Shown: positions 1 through 8,251, counted from the stretch's first letter. The stretch is 64,000 nucleotides of DNA from Chitinophagaceae bacterium (GCA_947381435.1 CANCVE010000001.1:62001-126000), one strand, 5' to 3'. Notes: generated by a model from the sequence alone, not told the origin. Numbers and translations: made by a program.

Positions 1-584
1 ACAGCTTCTTTCAATAAATTTTCTTCTCCATAATCCCAACGATATAGATATGGCAAATCGAAATGAACGAAATTGGGTGATTGTTGAGAGTCAACCGGAA
101 GCTTTCTTGGGTCACCACTTGCGGTCATTGCCCCATTGGTAGAGCCATGATACGCTTGATAGCGGCTTAGTATTTTATGTTTGCCCGTGTATAAACGAGC
201 TAGTTTAATAGCGTTTTCAATAGAAGTAGCCCCACAAAGTGTGAAGAATGCTTTGTTTAAATCGCCCGGACAAATCTTCGCCAACTTCTTGCCTAAATCA
301 CCACGCACTTTGGTCACACAACTTGGGGTTACATAACTAACTTGTTGCATCTGAGCAGCGACTGCTTCGGTTATACGTTGATCGCCATGGCCAATATTTA
401 CATTCATCAAGCCGCTTGAAAAATCTATATAACGCTTATCATCATAATCGTATAAATAAACCCCTTCTGCATATTTAACAGCAATAGGATTGGTTCCTTT
501 TTGTTTGCTCCAAGAAAAGAGCGTATAATTCTGACTATCTTCTATTATCTCCTGTGTTTCTGACAATACATCCGACTTAACCAT
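1..584 (-). CDS. Class III (PLP) aminotransferase, 3' part outside window
   Basis: Reading leftward from the ATG at 584, the frame stays open to the window edge, giving 194 residues of the N-terminal part. Visible are a YLYDYDDKRYIDFSSGL stretch near residues 53-69, FFTLCGATSIENAIKLAR (position of the usual GGADANENA motif) and YQAYHGSTNGAMTASGD, all typical of class III omega-aminotransferases. The PLP lysine lies beyond the edge. It is 101 nt downstream of mmsA on the same strand, so an operon is likely. Transaminases beside methylmalonate-semialdehyde dehydrogenase usually act on beta-alanine or 3-aminoisobutyrate; that substrate is inferred only from context. The leading Gly of the GGA motif is Cys here. 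Confidence 0.85.
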   Translation of the reverse strand, partial: MVKSDVLSETQEIIEDSQNYTLFSWSKQKGTNPIAVKYAEGVYLYDYDDKRYIDFSSGLMNVNIGHGDQRITEAVAAQMQQVSYVTPSCVTKVRGDLGKKLAKICPGDLNKAFFTLCGATSIENAIKLARLYTGKHKILSRYQAYHGSTNGAMTASGDPRKLPVDSQQSPNFVHFDLPYLYRWDYGEENLLKEA

Positions 585-685
585 TTTATATTATTTTAAA
601 TTTTGAATTATAAATTTTAAATTGATATGCTGAACTTTTAAGTTTTAATAATTCAAAATATAAAACTTAAAATTAAAAACAATTA

Positions 686-2143
686 CTAGCTCATCCAGTT
701 TACACCTGCTTCAGGATTCCATTTGGTAGTACTCTTCTTTAGTTTTGTCCAAAACTCTATTGAACTCTTACCAGTAATATCACCTACGCCAAACTTGCTT
801 TCATTCCAACCACCAAAAGAGAATGGTTCACGCGGCACAGGCACACCCACATTTACACCAATCATACCGGCACTTGCACGGTCGATAATGTATCTTGCTG
901 CACCACCATTTTGAGTGAACACACTAGCTGCATTACCATAAGGGTTTGCGTTTTCAATAGCCAAAGCTTCATCAACATTTGCTACACGAAGAATTGAAAT
1001 TACCGGTCCAAAGATTTCTTCTTTTGCAACACTCATGTTTGGCGTTACATAATCAATTACTGTAGGCCCAACGTAATAGCCAGCTTCTTTACCTTCAACT
1101 ACTGTCTTTCTTCCATCAACCAAAATCTTAGCACCATCTTTTTCGGCCTCATCAATAAATCTTTCGATTCTTTCTTTCGATTCTTTGCTGATTACCGCCC
1201 CTAAGTTTACACCCGGAATAACTTTTCTTGCTTCTTCACAAATCTTTTCTACAATATGATCAATAGCTCCAACACCAACCATTGCACCAGCAGCCATACA
1301 ACGTTGTCCTGCACAACCACTCATAGAAGCCGTTACATTTTGCGCCGTCATGCCAGGAATTGCATCAGGCAAAACAAGTAAGTGATTTTTTGCACCGCCC
1401 AATGCCAAACATCTTTTAAGATTACTTGTAGCACGTTGATAAACAATCTTTGCTACTTTGGTAGATCCTACAAAAGATACCGCATCAATTCCTGGATGAT
1501 CGCAAATTGCTTCTACTATTTCTACATCACCATTAATAATATTGAATACCCCATCTGGCAAACCAGCTTCCTTTAATAGCTCAGCAATTCTTCCACAGCT
1601 TAGAGGCACTCTTTCTGATGGTTTTATAATCATACAATTACCTAAAGCAAGTGCATTGGGCATTGTCCAGTTGGGTACCATTGAAGGGAAGTTGAAGGGA
1701 ACAATACTTGCCACAACGCCTAGTGGAGCATGTTCTGTACGGCATTCTACCCCTCTACTCACTTCCAATACTTCACCCGTAACCAACTGAGGCAATGAAA
1801 CAGCAAACTCAGTTAGCTCAATACATTTCTCTATTTCCGCCAACGATTCACTATAAATCTTTCCATTTTCTTCACTACACAATTCGGCTAATTCAACCAA
1901 ATGCTTCTCTAATAAACTTCTATAACGAAAAAATATTTGTACTCTTTCTTTTATTGGAGTACGGCTCCATTTAGGAAATGCCTCCTTCGCAGCCGCCACC
2001 GCACTATCCAAATCGGCATAAGTGCTCATTGGAACTGTAGATAAGTGTTTACCATCTATTGGAGATATAACATCCATTTTTCTATCTGTAGAAGCTTCTA
2101 CAAACTGTCCATTTACATAATTCTTAATCGCTTGATACTTCAT
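686..2143 (-). CDS. mmsA: Methylmalonate-semialdehyde dehydrogenase (CoA-acylating)
   Basis: 485-aa aldehyde dehydrogenase of the family that converts (methyl)malonate semialdehyde to propionyl- or acetyl-CoA with NAD+ and CoA, in valine, beta-alanine and pyrimidine breakdown. The catalytic cysteine is C282 in SGCAGQRCMAAG, and GGAKNH (residues 249-254) has Asn where ordinary ALDHs carry the general-base Glu, which is diagnostic for the CoA-acylating type. Length is normal for the family. It is the first gene of a probable two-gene operon with the aminotransferase and is transcribed away from an Lrp-type regulator, the likely controller. iolA of inositol catabolism is the main alternative; no inositol genes are in view. 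Confidence 0.93.
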   Translation of the reverse strand: MKYQAIKNYVNGQFVEASTDRKMDVISPIDGKHLSTVPMSTYADLDSAVAAAKEAFPKWSRTPIKERVQIFFRYRSLLEKHLVELAELCSEENGKIYSESLAEIEKCIELTEFAVSLPQLVTGEVLEVSRGVECRTEHAPLGVVASIVPFNFPSMVPNWTMPNALALGNCMIIKPSERVPLSCGRIAELLKEAGLPDGVFNIINGDVEIVEAICDHPGIDAVSFVGSTKVAKIVYQRATSNLKRCLALGGAKNHLLVLPDAIPGMTAQNVTASMSGCAGQRCMAAGAMVGVGAIDHIVEKICEEARKVIPGVNLGAVISKESKERIERFIDEAEKDGAKILVDGRKTVVEGKEAGYYVGPTVIDYVTPNMSVAKEEIFGPVISILRVANVDEALAIENANPYGNAASVFTQNGGAARYIIDRASAGMIGVNVGVPVPREPFSFGGWNESKFGVGDITGKSSIEFWTKLKKSTTKWNPEAGVNWMS

Positions 2144-2183
2144 TATTTCGTGTATTCTTTATCTAAATTTTAAAATAAGACAG

Positions 2184-2215
2184 TAAAAGTAAAATAATTA
2201 CACTTTTAAACCAAA
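2184..2215 (-). promoter_or_regulatory. Promoter of mmsA
   Basis: On the minus strand a TTTG (-33 box, complement of 2212-2215) is followed after exactly 20 nt by TACTTTTA (complement of 2184-2191), one mismatch from the Bacteroidota -7 consensus TAnnTTTG. Transcription would start near 2178, leaving about 35 nt before the mmsA ATG. The 295-nt gap to the divergent lrp gene leaves room for regulator binding sites. Confidence 0.55.
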
Positions 2216-2438
2216 AAAACTATTATATTTTTATTTTATAGTTACATATTTGACAAAGCCTGATTGGCATAAATGTTATGCACTCAAAATATTATCTTTA
2301 CTGCCCTTTAAAATGAATATTTTTTATTTTTTTTTAATAGATGTTGTTAATTTGGAAGGAATAAGTTTTCTTTGATTTAATATTTCGAAATTAACAGCAC
2401 CAAAAGTGTAATGACCTACTATAAAATAGAATTTTAAA

Positions 2439-2912
2439 ATGAGCAAAAACAGTGTCACTCTTGATGATTTAGATTTCTCGATTTTATCGTGCTTGCAGAA
2501 AGATGGAAGAGAATCTTTTACCGTTATGGCAGAAAAGTTGAATGTATCTGTAGGAACCATCAGAACAAGAGTAAATAAGCTAATAGAAGATGGTACTGTA
2601 AATATAATAGGACGTGTAAACCCTGATAAAGTTGGTTTTAGGTCGTATGCCCACATAGCTATTTATGTAAGACCCGCTACATTGAAAGAACAAGTAGTTT
2701 CTAAAATACTAACGCTTCCCGAAGTAAGTTTTCTTGCAGGAACATCGGGCGACTACGACCTTGAAGTTGATGTAATGTGTAGGGATAATGACCATTTGGT
2801 AAGTTTTATCAATAACATCTCTGGTATTGAAGGGATTTACCAAACCAACACAACCATTTACTTCAAGGTTTATAAGTACGCACAACCTGATTTGGATTTA
2901 TTGCATGACTAA
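2439..2912 (+). CDS. Lrp/AsnC family transcriptional regulator
   Basis: 157-aa cytoplasmic DNA-binding protein. Residues about 10-50 form the winged helix-turn-helix (DFSILSCLQKDGRES, then SVGTIRTRVNKL) and residues about 65-150 the RAM ligand-binding domain with the GxSGDYDLEV signature (AGTSGDYDLEVDV). Its size is normal for the family. It is divergent from mmsA and the aminotransferase, which suggests that it senses an amino acid or intermediate of that pathway and controls the shared 295-bp spacer; this is inference from position. The ATG at 2439 has no competing start with better support. Confidence 0.92.
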   Translation: MSKNSVTLDDLDFSILSCLQKDGRESFTVMAEKLNVSVGTIRTRVNKLIEDGTVNIIGRVNPDKVGFRSYAHIAIYVRPATLKEQVVSKILTLPEVSFLAGTSGDYDLEVDVMCRDNDHLVSFINNISGIEGIYQTNTTIYFKVYKYAQPDLDLLHD

Positions 2913-3009
2913 ACCTTTGGTTCACGAATTAATTCTTTATAGGATTCTCAATTTATTCAGTTGTTTTGGTTGTTGGCAGGGTGATATGTAAATGAAGCGT
3001 AGTCATTCA

Positions 3010-4167
3010 CTAAGCTTTTTCGAATATTTGTTGAAGTACTTGTATTTGCTCAATATTTAATGTTTGATGCTTCATTTTTTTCCAGTTATTGATGTCGCTT
3101 AGTGCCTTATCAAAAATGTATTTTTCCTTTAAGCCCCAGCTAAAGTCTTTAATAACTTTCGGCAGCAACCCTTCCCCAAAAACATTGCAACATACACCAA
3201 TGGCCGACCCCGTGTTGATGCTACTATTAATGGCTGCCCTACTGTAATCGCCCATTATTACCCCACACTTCTGACCTGCATCTACAAAGTCGTTCATGCC
3301 TTCATTCCATAAATGCACTTTTCCTCCCGTGTTCTTCACGTTGCTATTGCTACTACCTGCCCCAAAGTTGCACCATTCGCCTATAACACTATCGCCCAGA
3401 TAACCATCGTGTGCCTTATTGCTATTGCCTTGCAATACCACGTTTTTTATTTCGCCACCGCCCACGCAGTTAGGCCCAAATGTAGTAGCACCATAAATTT
3501 TAGTTCCCATTTTTAGCAATGAATTATTACCCAACACAAAAGGCCCTCTTATAAAACAACCTTCCATAAGTGTAGCATTCTTACCAATATATATTGGGCC
3601 AGCAGAGGCATTCAGTGTGCAATGTTCCATTGTAACGCCTGCTTCTGTAAATATATTTGATGGATTAATGAGTGTATTTGTAGACGAAATATATTGTGAA
3701 TCTCTATCGTTGGTGAAATATGAATAGTCACTTTTGATAAACCATTCATTCCATAAAAAGATTTGATGGGGCAATTGAATCCTGATAGTTTTAATGGCTT
3801 TAATAGTGCCAGTAAACCATGCAAGTGTACGTTTCACGTCAAAGGTTTCCCATGGTTCATCACTATTTCCTGCTATCAATCCTTCCTTATCAGCCAATGC
3901 TTCTCCTTTTTTCAGCTCTATTACAGCTCTGAAAAGTTCTTGCGTAAGTAGTACCGAGCTGTCTATCCATATATGTCTGCCGGGTTCTATGGGTTCATAA
4001 AGTGGCATTAGGTAGTTTTCGGTATGTACAAAAACTTTTGTCCCCGTTACTTGTTCCCATCTCTCTTTGGCGGTGGCTATTCCCATTCTCAAAGACGCTA
4101 CTGCCTTTGTTTTTACCAAGGGATTTAGTAAACGCCTGTTTTTATTATCAAATAATACGATACCCAT
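3010..4167 (-). CDS. GlmU-like sugar-1-phosphate nucleotidyltransferase family protein
   Basis: 385-aa protein. The N-terminus (MGIVLFDNKNRRLLNPLVKT, then ASLRMGIATAKERW) matches the alternative Bacteroidota GlmU-like family rather than classical GlmU, and residues about 180-330 show the imperfect hexapeptides of a left-handed beta-helix (IGKNATLMEG, LGNNSLLKMG, IGEWCNFGAG). Members are proposed to transfer a nucleotide to, or acetylate, a hexosamine phosphate for cell-wall or polysaccharide precursors; the exact substrate cannot be read from sequence. The classical LAAGxGTRM loop is absent at the N-terminus, which is normal for this subfamily. The next gene upstream (4251-5240) is on the same strand, but a palindromic repeat separates them. 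Confidence 0.78.
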   Translation of the reverse strand: MGIVLFDNKNRRLLNPLVKTKAVASLRMGIATAKERWEQVTGTKVFVHTENYLMPLYEPIEPGRHIWIDSSVLLTQELFRAVIELKKGEALADKEGLIAGNSDEPWETFDVKRTLAWFTGTIKAIKTIRIQLPHQIFLWNEWFIKSDYSYFTNDRDSQYISSTNTLINPSNIFTEAGVTMEHCTLNASAGPIYIGKNATLMEGCFIRGPFVLGNNSLLKMGTKIYGATTFGPNCVGGGEIKNVVLQGNSNKAHDGYLGDSVIGEWCNFGAGSSNSNVKNTGGKVHLWNEGMNDFVDAGQKCGVIMGDYSRAAINSSINTGSAIGVCCNVFGEGLLPKVIKDFSWGLKEKYIFDKALSDINNWKKMKHQTLNIEQIQVLQQIFEKA

Positions 4168-4170
4168 TTT

Positions 4171-4248
4171 CTTAGTTATTAGTGTTTAGTTATTAGTGGT
4201 TAGTTTTTTAGCGATTTCTAACCACTAATAACTAACCACTAACAACTA
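4171..4248. repeat. Inverted repeat of the TAACCACTAATAAC word family
   Basis: Copies of TTAGTTATTAGTGGTTAG on the left are complemented by CTAACCACTAATAACTAA on the right around a short loop. The repeat fills almost the whole 83-bp gap between two minus-strand genes. The same words recur at 16342-16471, 16829-16853, 22509-22531 and 22629-22656. Confidence 0.75.
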
Positions 4249-4250
4249 TA

Positions 4251-5240
4251 TTAAAGTCTCGATAAGAAGACTGCATGTTTAAAAACGCTGAGTCTGTTAC
4301 TCCAAAATTCCATATCGGTTATCAGGTCACTGCGTTTTACCTGCTGCCAATCTATCGGCTTAGTATATTTTTTATCTATTTTTTGTAGATGCTCCAGAGC
4401 TACCAATCCAAATGCATGTATGCAAGCCATCCGCCTAATTGTTTTCAATTTATTCTCTTCAGCTACGTCGCAATCCCTTACTGTTTGGTTAAGTTTTTTA
4501 CATTCATTTATAAAAATTTCCTTAGCCGCTGCCACCGATGCAGCTTTGCGTATGTAGGTATATCCGCCATCCTGAATGTCTTTTATTGCATCGAAAGCAT
4601 CATTAATCAATTGCCCTACAAAGCCACTTTGATGAATAAACTGTTTGTCATTTTCCGTCCAATCTTCATCTAAAATACTCGCCCACAGCAAAGAACTATT
4701 GCCACATTTTTCTTTAGAAATATACAAAATCTCCTCTAGGGTAATGTTGCTATCCAATTGTTTAGCCGAAGTTATTTGCCAGTCGATGGCCAGTTTCAGG
4801 CTATAATTATAAAAATCTGTTGGGGTATAAATCCTTTTCAGTTCATCATCAATTGCCATCAGTACATTTATTTTAGGCGTACGTTCTGCTATTGGAATAC
4901 GCTTTTCAAATATTTCTACCAGCCTTTCGCTACTCCATTTCTCCTCATCTATAAAATCATCGTACAAAGTTGCAGATACACTTACCAATGCCAGCCTCTC
5001 GGTTTCGGCAAGGGTTAACGCTCTGTTTTTGATAGTAAGATACGTTTCGCAATTAACCACATGGTTAAACAGCGGGTAATAAAAGCGTATTTTATCTTTT
5101 TCTTTTTTGGAAGGATGATAGCCGTACTCGTTGCAGGCAGCATCAACTTTGGGAAGTAAGAACGATTTTATAAACGAAAGCTGTTTATAGATGCGCAATC
5201 CATAATCGGCGGCATAATATAAAAGCTGAAAATAGTTCAT
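4251..5240 (-). CDS. Class I isoprenoid-synthase-like protein of unknown substrate
   Basis: 329-aa, mostly helical soluble protein. Two features recall class I terpenoid/polyprenyl synthases: an Asp-rich LYDDFIDEE at residues 92-100 and a second acidic segment NDAFDAIKDIQDG at 213-225, in the right order and spacing to bind the diphosphate-Mg2+ cluster. Overall length also fits. The rest is too divergent to name a product, and no carotenoid or quinone genes lie nearby. A role in prenyl metabolism is inference from these motifs alone; it might be a non-enzymatic relative. The ATG at 5240 is the first start after an AT-rich, repeat-containing spacer. Confidence 0.55.
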   Translation of the reverse strand: MNYFQLLYYAADYGLRIYKQLSFIKSFLLPKVDAACNEYGYHPSKKEKDKIRFYYPLFNHVVNCETYLTIKNRALTLAETERLALVSVSATLYDDFIDEEKWSSERLVEIFEKRIPIAERTPKINVLMAIDDELKRIYTPTDFYNYSLKLAIDWQITSAKQLDSNITLEEILYISKEKCGNSSLLWASILDEDWTENDKQFIHQSGFVGQLINDAFDAIKDIQDGGYTYIRKAASVAAAKEIFINECKKLNQTVRDCDVAEENKLKTIRRMACIHAFGLVALEHLQKIDKKYTKPIDWQQVKRSDLITDMEFWSNRLSVFKHAVFLSRL

Positions 5241-5414
5241 GGCGGCAAATTAAGGGAATTAATGTGTTAGGGGATAGTTGTTTTGCCTTCAATGATTAGA
5301 TTATTGGTAGTTGAAGCGGTTGTTTCAGATTATAAACATGATTGTTTATAAGATAATAACTTAAAATTTTGGGGTTATAAACTACACCTAATTTAAAAAA
5401 GTTGATTTGTGATT

Positions 5415-5584
5415 AGACTTCTTCGACAATTGGTTTTCGTGAATAAAATAGAATAAATATTTCTTTTCTCTGTTCTTTCTGTGTCATCTGTGGCAAATGG
5501 AATACCCATAAATCAAATAAAAAATGCCGCAGAGGCTCAGAGAAACCAGAAAAGAGAATATGAAATGAATTGTCGAAGAGGTCT
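5415..5584. repeat. MITE-like palindromic element, copy 1
   Basis: 170-bp element bounded by 17-bp terminal inverted repeats (left AGACTTCTTCGACAATT, right AATTGTCGAAGAGGTCT, one mismatch). Its interior is itself an imperfect hairpin: TGTGGCAAATGG is matched later by ATGCCGCAGAGG. A second copy at 6062-6224 has the same orientation and the two bracket a tandem array. No ORF or clear target-site duplication is visible, so a non-autonomous mobile origin is inferred from structure only. Confidence 0.75.
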
Positions 5585-5690
5585 AATTATCACTACCTAT
5601 TGATCTGGTGATAGCCACCGTAACATTTAATAGTTGCCAACATGAATTTTTGTGGTAGTCTTCAACAAGTTTAGTGAAATGAATTATAGA

Positions 5691-6031
5691 AGATGGTGGT
5701 AGCCACAATAACACTTGATGGCAACCGCCATAAGAGTTGATGGCAGCCTCAACAAAATTGATGGCAGTCACCATGAAGTTTGGTGACAACCACCATAAGA
5801 GTTGATGGCAGCCCTCAACAAAACTTATGGCACGCCATGAAAGTTGGTGGTAACTACCATAAGAGTTGATGGCAGCCATCAACAAATTTGATGGCACGTC
5901 ATGAAAGTTGGTGGCAACTACCGTAAGAGTTGATGGCAGTCATCAACAAAATTGATGGCATGCCATGAAAGTTGGTGGCATCTACCATAGTAGTTGATGG
6001 TTTGCAGCATGATAGCAGGTGGTAAGCATCA
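5691..6031. repeat. Tandem array, period about 64 bp (three 21-bp segments)
   Basis: The phrase TAAGAGTTGATGGCAG or a close variant begins at 5731, 5795, 5860, 5924 and 5988, spacings of 64-65 bp. Each unit splits into three segments of about 21 bp, several with a dyad such as GTTGATGGC-A-GCCATCAAC. Open frames on either strand here are by-products of the repeat, as 64 is not a multiple of three and they show only repeated words. Confidence 0.85.
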
Positions 6032-6061
6032 ACAAAAAAGAAGTAATTGTTACACTTCAAA

Positions 6062-6224
6062 AGACCTCTTCGACGATTGGATCTCACTTGTAAACAATAA
6101 ATAAAATTTCACCTTTCTCTGTGACATTTGTGGCAAATGGAATACCCATAAATTAAATAAAAAATGCCACAGAGGCACTGAGAAACCAGAAAAGAGAATA
6201 TGAAATGAATTGTCGAAGAGGTCT
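6062..6224. repeat. MITE-like palindromic element, copy 2
   Basis: 163-bp second copy of the element at 5415-5584, with terminal repeats AGACCTCTTCGACGATT and AATTGTCGAAGAGGTCT (one mismatch) and the same internal hairpin (TTTGTGGCA... TGCCACAGAGG). The right half, from GAATACCCATAAAT to the end, is almost identical in both copies. Confidence 0.78.
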
Positions 6225-6251
6225 ATTGATTAAAAAATAAAGAGAAAGTTT

Positions 6252-6599
6252 ATAAAAGAGTTTATGTTCTACATCTGCAATGCCGGCGATGCAAAAGCGG
6301 CCTTATTTGTCGAAGAGGATTTGGCATTCATTAAAAAGTACGAAAATATATATTGACAAACTAAATGCTGCTGGAAAGCTGATAGCCGGCCAGCCAATTG
6401 TGAGGGAAGGTGAGGTTATATTTGGAAAAGAAGGCCATTGGGCAAGCATTTTCATACACTCAACCAAGGAAGTGCAAGTGAGTTTTACCATATAATGGCA
6501 AATGATATGGCAGAGGCGATAGAAATTGCTAAAGAAAACCCCGAGTATGAATATTTGCCTTCTGCAACCATTTAGGTAAGACCCATTAAGACTAAAGAA
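6252..6599 (+). pseudogene. Decayed YCII-family (DGPF) protein gene
   Basis: Three reading frames placed end to end rebuild a recognisable YCII-domain protein. Frame one reads KEFMFYICNAGDAKAALFVE to a TGA after KKYENIY. A second frame continues YIDKLNAAGKLIAGQPIVRE and ends in a TAA. A third reads FYHIMANDMAEAIEIAKENP, then an in-frame TAG (6573-6575) exactly where family members have Glu, then VRPIK. The expected initiating ATG before KEFM is ATA (6252-6254). So there are at least two frameshifts, one stop and a lost start. The 71-aa open frame at 6280-6495 is only the middle fragment. The gene lies between the MITE-like element and a tandem array. Confidence 0.82.
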
Positions 6600-6725
6600 A
6601 CTGAAATGAAGTTTGTATATGAAGTAGATGCCTTTCATCGTTATTTCAATTGTTTTGTAAGGAAAATAAATCACCCGATATGCTCAAAGAAGGTAGGTAT
6701 GGAGTAGTTTGAACTAATAATTATC

Positions 6726-6872
6726 CCCTCAAAGTCATTCTAAGCGTCCTCAGAATCATTCTAAGCGTCCTCAAAGTCATTCTAAGCGCCCTTAAAGTCA
6801 GTCAAAGCGCCCTTAGAATCATTCAAAGCGCCCTTAAAGTCATTCAAAGCGCCCTTAAAGTCATTCAAAGGG
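6726..6872. repeat. Tandem array, 21-bp unit x 7
   Basis: Seven consecutive 21-bp units, the later ones close to CCCTTAAAGTCATTCAAAGCG and the early ones to TCCTCAGAATCATTCTAAGCG. There is no length variation between units. Nothing suggests translation. Confidence 0.93.
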
Positions 6873-6973
6873 TGATTTATATGAGTTTAAGGAAGGTATT
6901 TTAGGTTGAAAAGACACTTGTCTAGTACAAAAAACGCCTTCTGCCAACCTTTATAGGGTTCATAACCCTAACA

Positions 6974-7020
6974 GGTTTAAACCACCAGATATACAGAAAG
7001 AAAGTAGATTTGTGGGTGAG
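6974..7020 (+). promoter_or_regulatory. Duplicated promoter-bearing block upstream of the GNAT gene
   Basis: A 45-50 bp block (TTTAAACCACCAGATATACA then GAAAGAAAGTAGATTTG) recurs with few changes at 7555-7602 before the next gene. It ends in TAGATTTG (7005-7012), a perfect TAnnTTTG -7 box. No clear TTTG is found 20 nt upstream. The box overlaps the in-frame GTG at 7012 and so argues for the ATG at 7033 as the GNAT start. Confidence 0.5.
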
Positions 7021-7032
7021 AAAAAAGTAAGT

Positions 7033-7488
7033 ATGGTTATCAGTATAATACAAGCAGGTGCGAAAGAGATAAACACAATAATAGCTTTATTAAAAGAACT
7101 ATATCTAGAACTTGGCGAGGAAGCTGATTCGATTGTTTTTGTGAATGAAGAATTAATAGAGAATATTATCAATTCAAAAAAGACAGCAATCTATCTAGCT
7201 AAAAGTGAATTAGGAAACGCAGTTGGAATAATAACGCTAACAGAATCTCAGGCCATTTATGCAGGAGGCAGCTATGGAACGATAGATGAAATGTATGTTA
7301 TCCCTGAGTTTCGCTCTAACAGAGTAGGATTGCTCTTGATGGAGGAGGTAAAAGCAATAGGACAAATAAGGGGTTGGAAAAGAATATATGTAACTGCCCC
7401 GACTGAAAAAAGATGGGAAAGGACTGTATTGTTTTATGAAAAATGTGGTTTTCAATTTACGGGACCAAAGTTGAAAGTAAAACTATAA
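7033..7488 (+). CDS. GNAT family N-acetyltransferase
   Basis: 151-aa protein from the ATG at 7033; a GTG at 7012 would add seven residues but overlaps the apparent -7 promoter box. The GNAT fold is visible: an N-terminal helix (INTIIALLKELYLELGEEA), the central strand IDEMYVIPEFR followed by the acetyl-CoA loop RSNRVGLLLMEEV, and the C-terminal FYEKCGFQFTG motif. Such enzymes acetylate an amine on a small molecule or protein, and the acceptor cannot be told from the sequence. It stands alone, between a 21-bp tandem array and a terminator, in an accessory stretch that also holds a pseudogene. Confidence 0.87.
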   Translation: MVISIIQAGAKEINTIIALLKELYLELGEEADSIVFVNEELIENIINSKKTAIYLAKSELGNAVGIITLTESQAIYAGGSYGTIDEMYVIPEFRSNRVGLLLMEEVKAIGQIRGWKRIYVTAPTEKRWERTVLFYEKCGFQFTGPKLKVKL

Positions 7489-7506
7489 AGTAGACTAACG
7501 AACTAT

Positions 7507-7540
7507 GGAAGGTTTCGCTCAAAGCGAAGCCTTCCTTTTG
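7507..7540 (+). terminator. Intrinsic terminator of the GNAT gene
   Basis: The stem GGAAGG-TTCGC pairs with GCGAA-CCTTCC around a short AAA-centred loop and is followed by TTTTG, 19 nt after the GNAT stop codon. Confidence 0.8.
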
Positions 7541-7554
7541 TAAAGACCTGACGG

Positions 7555-7602
7555 ATTTAAACCACAGGATATGCCGAAAGAAAGTAGATTTGTTGGTGTG
7601 AG
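7555..7602 (+). promoter_or_regulatory. Second copy of the duplicated promoter block
   Basis: The near copy of 6974-7020 carries the same TAGATTTG -7 box at 7585-7592, about 30 nt before the ATG of the lipoprotein gene. A weaker, diverged third copy may lie at 6657-6700 (GATATGCTCAAAGAAGGTAG). Confidence 0.5.
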
Positions 7603-7623
7603 AGAGTCTAAAAAATTAAAAAA

Positions 7624-8205
7624 ATGAAAGCATTACTTATTACATCAATCATATCATTTGTATTCATTCTGGCTTCCTGCTCAATTAATAAAAATAAAAA
7701 GTTAGAATCAAGCCAACTATTAGATACAATAGTAATTATCAATCCTAACCTTATAAAAACAATAAATGATACTCTCAGAATTATAACATACGATCAAATG
7801 ATTTCGAGTCGTAGGCATGGTAGCAATCACTTCTATATAGAAAATGATGGTTCTTGTAAAAAAGTAAATGATTCAATCAAGATTTTTTTGAAAGAATATG
7901 TTGGAACATCCTTAAATTGGCTAGAATTAATTGTTGTAAACAACAAATTTAAAATTAATGCAGTAGAAAATCATGATGATATGAGTCCAACTGAATATTA
8001 TCCAATATTTCAAAAGCTTATTGTGAATAAGTTTGCTCCTAAACTTGGGGATACAATTATTTGCGACCTATCTTATAAAGGATTGTTCAAATATAAAAAT
8101 CATGATAACCCAAATGAAGATGTTATAACCAAAGACACTTTCTTTATAAATGGCAAATTTAAACTGATAGTAAAGTCGCCTTCTGACGTAGAGAACAATC
8201 TCTAG
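7624..8205 (+). CDS. Hypothetical lipoprotein
   Basis: 193-aa protein of unrecognised family. Residues 1-19 are a lipoprotein signal (MKALLITSIISFVFILASC) with the lipid-modified Cys at 19, so export and membrane anchoring are likely. The mature part is rich in Lys, Asn, Ile and beta-forming segments with no motif I can name. It is preceded by the same promoter block as the GNAT gene and followed by a separate gatB promoter, so it is probably monocistronic. AT content is higher than in the neighbouring gatB, in keeping with an accessory gene. Presence as a real gene is supported by the signal peptide and promoter; function is unknown. Confidence 0.7.
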   Translation: MKALLITSIISFVFILASCSINKNKKLESSQLLDTIVIINPNLIKTINDTLRIITYDQMISSRRHGSNHFYIENDGSCKKVNDSIKIFLKEYVGTSLNWLELIVVNNKFKINAVENHDDMSPTEYYPIFQKLIVNKFAPKLGDTIICDLSYKGLFKYKNHDNPNEDVITKDTFFINGKFKLIVKSPSDVENNL

Positions 8206-8251
8206 ATTCCCTCACCCAAAATCTCCTTCTTCACCATAAAGCCGTTTACAA

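Noticed and set aside
2324-2656. 110-aa minus-strand frame across the lrp start
   Set aside because: It overlaps the well-supported Lrp gene and the divergent promoter region and has no motif.
5583-6087. Minus-strand frames of 104 and 62 aa over the 64-bp array
   Set aside because: They contain only repeated words, switch frames between units, and have no start signal or homology pattern.
6303-6674. 123-aa minus-strand frame
   Set aside because: It is antisense to the YCII pseudogene, whose family resemblance fixes the true strand.
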